Shown here: positions 5,153 through 9,521 of the stretch, piece by piece
How positions within the stretch are numbered: the first letter of the stretch is position 1
Layout of the letters: each line of letters starts with the position of its first letter
Source: Planctomycetaceae bacterium
Lineage (GTDB): Bacteria > Planctomycetota > Planctomycetia > Pirellulales > Thermoguttaceae
DNA: 9,521 nucleotides
Direction of reading: 5' to 3'
Assembly (NCBI GenBank): GCA_031278315.1
Contig: JAITKS010000288.1
Coordinates: 1 to 9,521, forward strand
The notes under the pieces: model-generated
Seen by the model: the letters and a program-made list of their open reading frames with translations, nothing else
Told to the model about the DNA's origin: nothing
Databases searched by the model: none
Made by a program: the position numbers and the translations under genes

Positions 5153-7397
5153 TTTGATAGAGGTCAAAAAGAAATGTTATTCTAGCAGAATCATTTTCAA
5201 ATATATGACCATACACTTGATCAATAAGTTTATCTAATTTGCGATGTAAATTTGCTAACTCAATCGGCATCGTATCTGAATCATATAACTCGGCAATTGA
5301 TTTTTTTGATTTCTCACGGATAACTAAAATATTTCGCACTGTGTAAATAATTTTCTGCCTTAAAACTAAATCCGGCTCCAACGGAAACGGAAAATTATTG
5401 TACACAATCGACGCCGAATAACGATACCTCATCTCAAGTCTGCCGCACACATAACTCATCCACACATTGTGCATCCGCGACATAAGAATCGCAAAAAGAT
5501 ACAAATCACAATCCGATATAACAAAACACGCATTGCTCGCAATAATATCACCTGACATAAATCCTATCGGTAAATACTCGCGCCGTTCCGACGAAACTCC
5601 CGGAATAATTATGTAATCATTATCATTATGCGAAATAAACGCAAATCTCGCCGGTTCCGCCGCTAACTTTCTCGTCTCTGCTCTCGGACTACTTAACCTA
5701 AAATTTCTCACTAACTCTAAACGTTCAACAATAAATTTGAAATTTTTTAACTCGTCTTCATTCACATCTTTCAACCATAAACAATAACGCTCAACATTAT
5801 TAATAAACTCATAACTGCCGACATAGCGTCTTATAAATCTCTCAATTTCCGGTTCATCTTTAATCGCTAACATTCGTTCCTCCGGCGTCAATGTTAAAAA
5901 ACCGCCGTCTATCGGTTGATTACCAAAATTTATCTTCGGAACATCACAAATCGAAATCGGTCTGCTCTCAATAAAAATATCATCCGCCTCTGCTAAATAA
6001 GCATTAATCCGCTTTACACATTTCTCATTCGCACAACTATTTACATTTTCATACCAAAATAACCGTTTCGTATCACGCTCGATCAAACTGAATCCAATTA
6101 TTACACAATTAACCGCCGCATTCTCATTTCCATAATCATCCCATTTAAACGTTTGATGCGCAAAATTAATCTTGACTCTACACCTCTCAATCAATTCACG
6201 CCACAAAACCGCAACCTGCTCGCCCTGACATATACTGTTCGTTGCCACAAACGCAACCTCAATATTCGTCCCTCTTATAAAAGCAGCCGCCCGCTTAAAC
6301 CACGCTGTTACATAATCAAGCTCACCGCACTTTTTTATTTTATTAAATTCTCGATATAACTCGCTCTTCTGCCGCTCATTCATTAACCTCGATCCCAAAA
6401 AAGGCGGATTGCCGAAAATATAACTCAACTGATTTTTCGTAACAATAATTCCCCAATCAATCTCAAACGCATTGGCACAACAAATTGAAACCGTCTTATC
6501 AAATAATACTCGTGAAAAATTTTGATCAAATTCCGCCCGCACCAACTTATTCATACGATTGTCCATCAAACACATAGCAATTTGCGCAATTTGAGACGGA
6601 AATTCTGCTAACTCTATCCCAAAAAATTGATCAACACTAACCTTAACCAGATCAGTAATATGTGAATAACTTCCATCAGATAATAACTCACGCAAAACAT
6701 CTATTTCAAGAATCCGTAACTCCCTATAAGCAATAACAAGAAAATTACCGCAGCCGCAAGCCGGATCAAGAAATTTCAACTGCGGCAACTTATTGTGAAA
6801 TTCAATCAATAATTTCCTCCGATTACAAGACCGCAATTTTTTGTAACGATAAAACTCATTGCGTAAATCATCCATAAAAAGCGGCTTGATCAATTTCAAA
6901 ATATTTTTCTCACTCGTATAATGCACACCATGTTTTCGCCGCTCGTCACAATTCATCAGACTTTGAAAGATTTCACCAAAAATTTCCGGTGAAACTTTGT
7001 CCCAGTCGATAAAGCAGCACTTGGTCAAAGCCTCGTTTACGGCGGAATCAAATTCGATTATCTCGAACCGCTCATCAAAAAGAGAATACTTAATATACGG
7101 AAATTTATTTAGATACCGATCAATCTCTCGGCAACGTTGCGATTCTGGTGTATTTAACGTTTCAAAAATTGCGTTGAGATGTAAACCAATATTTTTTTCT
7201 CTAGAATTGACTTTTCTCTGAATATAATTAACAAATAAATTGTGTTCAAAAATTCCAACCTTGTCGGCAAAAAAACAGAATAAAATTCGCAAAAGATAAA
7301 CATCAAGCCAATGCCCGCATAAACCCGATTCAAATAACCTGCTATATAAATTCCGCATATTTTCAGCAGCAACAGCATTGATTTTAGAATCAGACAT
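5130..7397 (-). CDS. MmeI-family DNA N6-adenine methyltransferase lacking the N-terminal nuclease domain
   Basis: Predicted to methylate adenine in a specific DNA site using S-adenosylmethionine. Numbering from the ATG at 7397 gives 755 aa; a TTG at 7403 would add two. The order follows the type IIL (MmeI-like) plan: a helical connector at about 10-150 (HWLDVYLLRILFCFFADKVGIF), HYTSEKN (159-165), the AdoMet motif DPACGCGNF (211-219), catalytic NPPF (330-333), a target-recognition region in the second half, and a C-terminal YSASIVYNNFPFP (660-672) followed by the closing helices. Family members are commonly 900 aa or more and begin with a D...ExK nuclease of about 150-170 residues. That part is absent here, and the 183 bp upstream has no room for it. 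So this is probably a methylase without linked cleavage. No separate nuclease gene is in view. The gene has no clear ribosome-binding site and may be leaderless. Its 3' end lies in a 7-bp repeat array. Confidence 0.92.
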   Translation of the reverse strand: MSDSKINAVAAENMRNLYSRLFESGLCGHWLDVYLLRILFCFFADKVGIFEHNLFVNYIQRKVNSREKNIGLHLNAIFETLNTPESQRCREIDRYLNKFPYIKYSLFDERFEIIEFDSAVNEALTKCCFIDWDKVSPEIFGEIFQSLMNCDERRKHGVHYTSEKNILKLIKPLFMDDLRNEFYRYKKLRSCNRRKLLIEFHNKLPQLKFLDPACGCGNFLVIAYRELRILEIDVLRELLSDGSYSHITDLVKVSVDQFFGIELAEFPSQIAQIAMCLMDNRMNKLVRAEFDQNFSRVLFDKTVSICCANAFEIDWGIIVTKNQLSYIFGNPPFLGSRLMNERQKSELYREFNKIKKCGELDYVTAWFKRAAAFIRGTNIEVAFVATNSICQGEQVAVLWRELIERCRVKINFAHQTFKWDDYGNENAAVNCVIIGFSLIERDTKRLFWYENVNSCANEKCVKRINAYLAEADDIFIESRPISICDVPKINFGNQPIDGGFLTLTPEERMLAIKDEPEIERFIRRYVGSYEFINNVERYCLWLKDVNEDELKNFKFIVERLELVRNFRLSSPRAETRKLAAEPARFAFISHNDNDYIIIPGVSSERREYLPIGFMSGDIIASNACFVISDCDLYLFAILMSRMHNVWMSYVCGRLEMRYRYSASIVYNNFPFPLEPDLVLRQKIIYTVRNILVIREKSKKSIAELYDSDTMPIELANLHRKLDKLIDQVYGHIFENDSARITFLFDLYQKNLKFKI

Positions 7398-7402
7398 CGG
7401 CA

Positions 7403-7436
7403 ATTATATATCAATGAAATCCCGCAAAGGTTTCAA
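7403..7436 (-). promoter_or_regulatory. Candidate promoter abutting the methyltransferase start
   Basis: On the minus strand TTGAAA (7431-7436), an 18-bp spacer, then GATATA (7407-7412), which overlaps a perfect TATAAT (7403-7408) ending 5 nt before the ATG at 7397. Either -10 box would start the transcript within a few bases of the ATG, giving a leaderless or nearly leaderless mRNA. This agrees with the lack of a ribosome-binding site. Confidence 0.4.
7413..7428 (+). repeat. 16-bp direct repeat flanking the methyltransferase, right copy
   Basis: AATGAAATCCCGCAAA, one mismatch from 5077-5092. It overlaps the candidate methyltransferase promoter. Confidence 0.7.
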
Positions 7437-7580
7437 ATTTATTTTCACATTAGTTTTAAAATTCATAACTCAAAAAAAGTTGAAAACAAAAATTCCGCGA
7501 TACACAAAATTATCTAAAAATATGAAAAAACACAAGAAATTGTAATTGATGTAATTGGTATATCAACCTTCATTATGAAA

Positions 7581-8372
7581 TTATACACTTGCGAATTCAG
7601 GATACCGCTCTTTGAGTTGGTCATGTAATCTTTCAACGATACTGCTGTGCATTTGACTTACTCTACTTTCACTCAAATCGAGCGTCATACCGACCTCTTT
7701 CATTGTCATTTCTTCATAATAGTACAAGATCATTATCAGCCGTTCATTTCTGCTTAATCCTTTTGTTACTAATCTCATCAGATCAGCTTTTTGAATTCTT
7801 GTTGTTGGGTCTTCACCGCGTTGGTCTTCTACCATGTCCATTTCACTGATGTCTTTTGAGCCGTCTGTTTCAAACCATTTTTTGTTCAAACTAACAATAG
7901 AAATTGTATTTGCATCCTCCATCATTCTGTTGAATTCTTCTTTTGACAGATTTAGAAATTCGGTCAATTCTTCATGCGACGGTTGTCTTCCTAGTTTATC
8001 AGATAAAACTTTGCTTGCTTCTAGCAGCTTCCTTGCTCTTGATCGTACTAATCTTGGCACCCAATCCATATTACGAAGTTCATCCAGCATTGCGCCTCGT
8101 ATTCTTGGTACACAATAGGTTTCAAATTTTACGCCTCTGTTCAGATCAAAAGCGTCAATTGCGTCCATAAGTCCAAACACGCCGGCAGAAACGAGATCGT
8201 CAACTTCAACCTCATCCGGCAAACGAGACCCTACCCGCTCTGCATGGTACTTGACAAGCGACATATATCTCTCTATCAAAGCATTACGTAATTCTTGATT
8301 TGACCGGTCAACACTAAATTTCTCCCACAGCCCGATAGTCTCTTCGGGCGTCATTTGAACAGTGACTACCAT
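7581..8372 (-). CDS. fliA: RNA polymerase sigma factor, FliA/WhiG family (sigma-28-like)
   Basis: Directs RNA polymerase to an alternative promoter set; in this family often flagellar and motility genes, or developmental genes in WhiG. The protein is 263 aa, near the family's usual 240-260. Region 2 is at about 33-105, with VDDLVSAGVFGLMDAIDAFD (57-76) and the FETYCVPRIRGAMLDELR (83-100) that contacts the -10 element. Region 3 is at about 110-180, starting at VPRLVRSRARKLLEA. Region 4, at about 198-255, has a helix-turn-helix EVGMTLDLSESRVSQMHSSI that reads the -35 element. The ATG at 8372 is supported by GGAGG 10 nt upstream (8383-8387). No flagellar gene or anti-sigma factor is adjacent; over 1 kb of gene-free DNA lies upstream. 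Planctomycetes carry very similar proteins, so the regulon may be flagellar. The family assignment is secure, the exact role inferred. Confidence 0.94.
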   Translation of the reverse strand: MVVTVQMTPEETIGLWEKFSVDRSNQELRNALIERYMSLVKYHAERVGSRLPDEVEVDDLVSAGVFGLMDAIDAFDLNRGVKFETYCVPRIRGAMLDELRNMDWVPRLVRSRARKLLEASKVLSDKLGRQPSHEELTEFLNLSKEEFNRMMEDANTISIVSLNKKWFETDGSKDISEMDMVEDQRGEDPTTRIQKADLMRLVTKGLSRNERLIMILYYYEEMTMKEVGMTLDLSESRVSQMHSSIVERLHDQLKERYPEFASV

Positions 8373-8382
8373 TTAAGTTTAT

Positions 8383-8387
8383 CCTCC
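8383..8387 (-). promoter_or_regulatory. Ribosome-binding site of the sigma factor gene
   Basis: GGAGG on the minus strand, 10 nt before the ATG at 8372. It fixes the start with the N-terminus MVVTVQMTPEE. Confidence 0.8.
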
Positions 8388-8747
8388 ATGAAGGTTGTTT
8401 TGCGACAGTCAAACTCGACCGCCTTCAAATCCATTTCCGTCAATTAAAGCAAACATACATGCACAAACAGACAACGTTACACGTAAGCCGAAAATACATG
8501 AATCACAAAAAATAAAGCCGCTGCCGCCGCATAAAGATATCAGCAGAATAATCTCGCCGACACGATAAATAAATTAATACATCAAAAAAATATGTAAATC
8601 TCTGCCGAATTTGATATATCGCATAAAATTATATCCAAACATAACTTAGAACCACTTGATATACAAACATGAAAACAAACTTGTCTATATATATTCACAC
8701 GGAATAGTAATTTCGAGTGGACAACTTAATACATAATTTATTATCTA

Positions 8748-8790
8748 TTATGTCAACTTACTGCACAAACAACATAATGGGTTGACATAA
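8748..8790. promoter_or_regulatory. Perfect 10-bp inverted repeat with outward TTGACA boxes
   Basis: TTATGTCAAC (8748-8757) and GTTGACATAA (8781-8790), separated by 23 bp. Each arm holds TTGACA reading outward: minus strand towards the sigma factor, plus strand towards thrS. The -10 matches at suitable distances are poor, so this may be a protein-binding site, a divergent promoter pair, or a hairpin. Confidence 0.55.
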
Positions 8791-9090
8791 AATATCTCTA
8801 AATATCATTCGGCAGTTTAATTGTCTCCTGTCTCCGCAGCAAAAAAATTCACCCAGCCGAAATTCAACAACACGACTTGATTCCATTATCGGCAATTATT
8901 ATCACGTCGTTCAATATTCCTGAAAATAATTAAAAATTTCCGGCAAATTCATTTTTTAATAAATAAATTTCTAAAATAAAAAGCATTTTTTCTAAAGTTT
9001 TCACAATTCCCCATAATTACTCAGCAGAAAATTTTCAACTCAATATCCGCGATGCGTACATAAATCAAACACAAAGAATAAATAAAATAT

Positions 9091-9193
9091 GTAATATATC
9101 AGTAGATTTTTTTTATTAACTACAGAGAACACAGAGAACACAGAGAGATCGTAATTTTAGATTTAAGAATTAAATGAAATGCTAAAAATATTC
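9091..9193 (+). repeat. Composite intergenic repeat, copy B
   Basis: Same module order as 2833-2954: GTAATATATCAGTAGA plus T-run, TTAAC, three 9-bp units ACTACAGAG, AACACAGAG, AACACAGAG (9119-9145), then GTAATTTTAGATTTAAG (only one complete ATTTTAG unit plus ATTTAAG), GAAATGCTAAAAATATT. It is shorter than copy A, mainly because there are fewer 7-bp units. Confidence 0.85.
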
Positions 9194-9266
9194 TACAGAA
9201 TTGTTACAAATCTAAAAAAGCAGCATTTATGTAAATCTCAATAAGAGAATAATGTTGTTCAGGCAA

Positions 9267-9294
9267 TTGTCGATAATTGGTTTGCTTGTATAAT
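9267..9294 (+). promoter_or_regulatory. Likely sigma-70-type promoter of thrS
   Basis: TTGTCG (9267-9272), 16-bp spacer, then a perfect TATAAT (9289-9294), predicting a start near 9301 and a leader of about 105 nt. Two identical GCAATTGT octamers (9263-9270 and 9304-9311) flank the promoter core, one overlapping the -35 box and one just after the start site, a placement that would suit a repressor. Confidence 0.6.
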
Positions 9295-9353
9295 ACCGCC
9301 TTTGCAATTGTTGCCCGAAATCTAACTGCTTATTCACGCAAAAAAAATTATAA

Positions 9354-9377
9354 AAACCTAAACTTAAACCTAAACTT
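9354..9377 (+). repeat. AAACCTAAACTT 12-bp tandem repeat in the thrS leader
   Basis: Two identical 12-bp units (9354-9365 and 9366-9377), each itself two related hexamers (AAACCT, AAACTT). It sits 14 bp upstream of the thrS ribosome-binding site. Confidence 0.85.
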
Positions 9378-9391
9378 AATTCAATATATAT

Positions 9392-9396
9392 AGGAG
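9392..9396 (+). promoter_or_regulatory. Ribosome-binding site of thrS
   Basis: AGGAG, 9 nt before the ATG at 9406, fixing the start of thrS. Confidence 0.85.
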
Positions 9397-9405
9397 AAAT
9401 TAAAA

Positions 9406-9521
9406 ATGATTAAAGTTGTGTTGCCAGACGGGTCTGAAAAAGAATTTACTCAATGCGTTACAGTGTACGATGTTGCAGCTAATATCGGGACAGGATTAGC
9501 ACGAGCAGCCGTTGCGGCGGT
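9406..9521 (+). CDS. thrS: Threonyl-tRNA synthetase, N-terminal part (cut by window edge)
   Basis: Only 38 codons are in view. They read MIKVVLPDGSEKEF, then TVYDVAANIGTGLARAAVAA, which is the start of the TGS domain at the N-terminus of threonyl-tRNA synthetase. The hallmarks are the LPDGS turn and the DVA..IG.GLA.A.VA pattern. The full enzyme charges tRNA-Thr with threonine in the cytoplasm and edits serine mischarging through the N2 domain that follows TGS; none of that is visible here. AGGAG 9 nt upstream and a good promoter support this start. TGS also occurs in RelA/SpoT and Obg-type GTPases, but there it is not at the N-terminus in this form. Confidence 0.93.
   Translation, partial: MIKVVLPDGSEKEFTQCVTVYDVAANIGTGLARAAVAA

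Larger units (their letters stand above)
8373..9405. other. About 1 kb gene-free divergent spacer between sigma factor and thrS
   Basis: I see no convincing gene on either strand; two tiny frames (8409-8456 and 8758-8886, both minus) lack support. Supported contents are a TCAGCAGAATAAT fragment (8535-8552), a 10-bp inverted repeat carrying TTGACA in both directions (8748-8790), composite repeat copy B (9091-9193), and the thrS promoter and leader (9263-9400). Roughly 8800-9090 is AT-rich sequence in which I found nothing ordered. Confidence 0.6.

Noticed and set aside
7154..7414. 86-codon minus-strand frame overlapping the methyltransferase start
   Set aside because: Out of frame with a gene that has clear family sequence over the same bases. 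It does not supply the missing nuclease domain.
8409..8456. Fifteen-codon minus-strand frame reading MFALIDGNGFEGGRV, like the start of UmuC-type polymerases
   Set aside because: It ends after 15 codons, no continuation was found in other frames, and the DNA just downstream is the ribosome-binding site of the sigma factor gene. A chance match is likelier than a gene remnant.
8758..8886. 42-codon minus-strand frame in the divergent spacer
   Set aside because: No ribosome-binding site, no recognisable sequence, and its 3' end runs through the inverted repeat at 8748-8790.
9301..9405. T-box or other riboswitch in the thrS leader
   Set aside because: The leader is only about 105 nt, with no T-box core sequence and no terminator/antiterminator pair visible.

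Overview
The window reads as chromosomal DNA from an AT-rich bacterium, most likely a member of the Planctomycetota. Three things point there. The F0 subunits c and b both carry signal-peptide-like N-termini, and subunit b has a long low-complexity extension. A FliA/WhiG-type sigma factor is present of the kind I recognise from planctomycetes. Gene density is low, with long spacers packed with short repeats. The lineage is inferred from protein character, not from a marker gene.

Layout: six genes lie on the minus strand and one, at the right edge, on the plus strand. From left to right they are ATP synthase subunit b (atpF, 403-1314), subunit c (atpE, 1834-2184), a nucleotide-sugar epimerase/decarboxylase-like dehydrogenase (3066-4046), a membrane-anchored ComEA-like helix-hairpin-helix protein (4106-4567), a large MmeI-family DNA adenine methyltransferase (5130-7397), a FliA/WhiG sigma factor (7581-8372), and the first 38 codons of threonyl-tRNA synthetase (thrS, 9406 to the edge). 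I saw no tRNA, rRNA, CRISPR array or transposase gene.

The genes do not form one pathway. atpE and atpF belong to the same F0 rotor/stator, but 519 bp separate them, subunit a is not upstream, and no delta-subunit gene starts in the 402 bp downstream. The epimerase and ComEA-like genes are 59 bp apart and may be co-transcribed. The methyltransferase resembles the methylase-plus-target-recognition part of type IIL enzymes without their N-terminal nuclease. It is bracketed by near-identical 16-bp direct repeats, and its last codons lie inside a 7-bp tandem array.

The spacers (1-402, 1315-1833, 2185-3065, 4568-5129, 8373-9405) are the most unusual part. They hold at least eight families of short tandem repeats with unit lengths of 7-18 bp, several perfect hairpins, and a striking four-arm palindromic element (2951-3051) with a decayed second copy (297-394), each directly 3' of a gene. 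A composite repeat of about 100-120 bp occurs twice (2833-2954 and 9091-9193). The clearest lead for something undescribed is this repeat system and how it sits at gene ends, followed by the nuclease-less methyltransferase.
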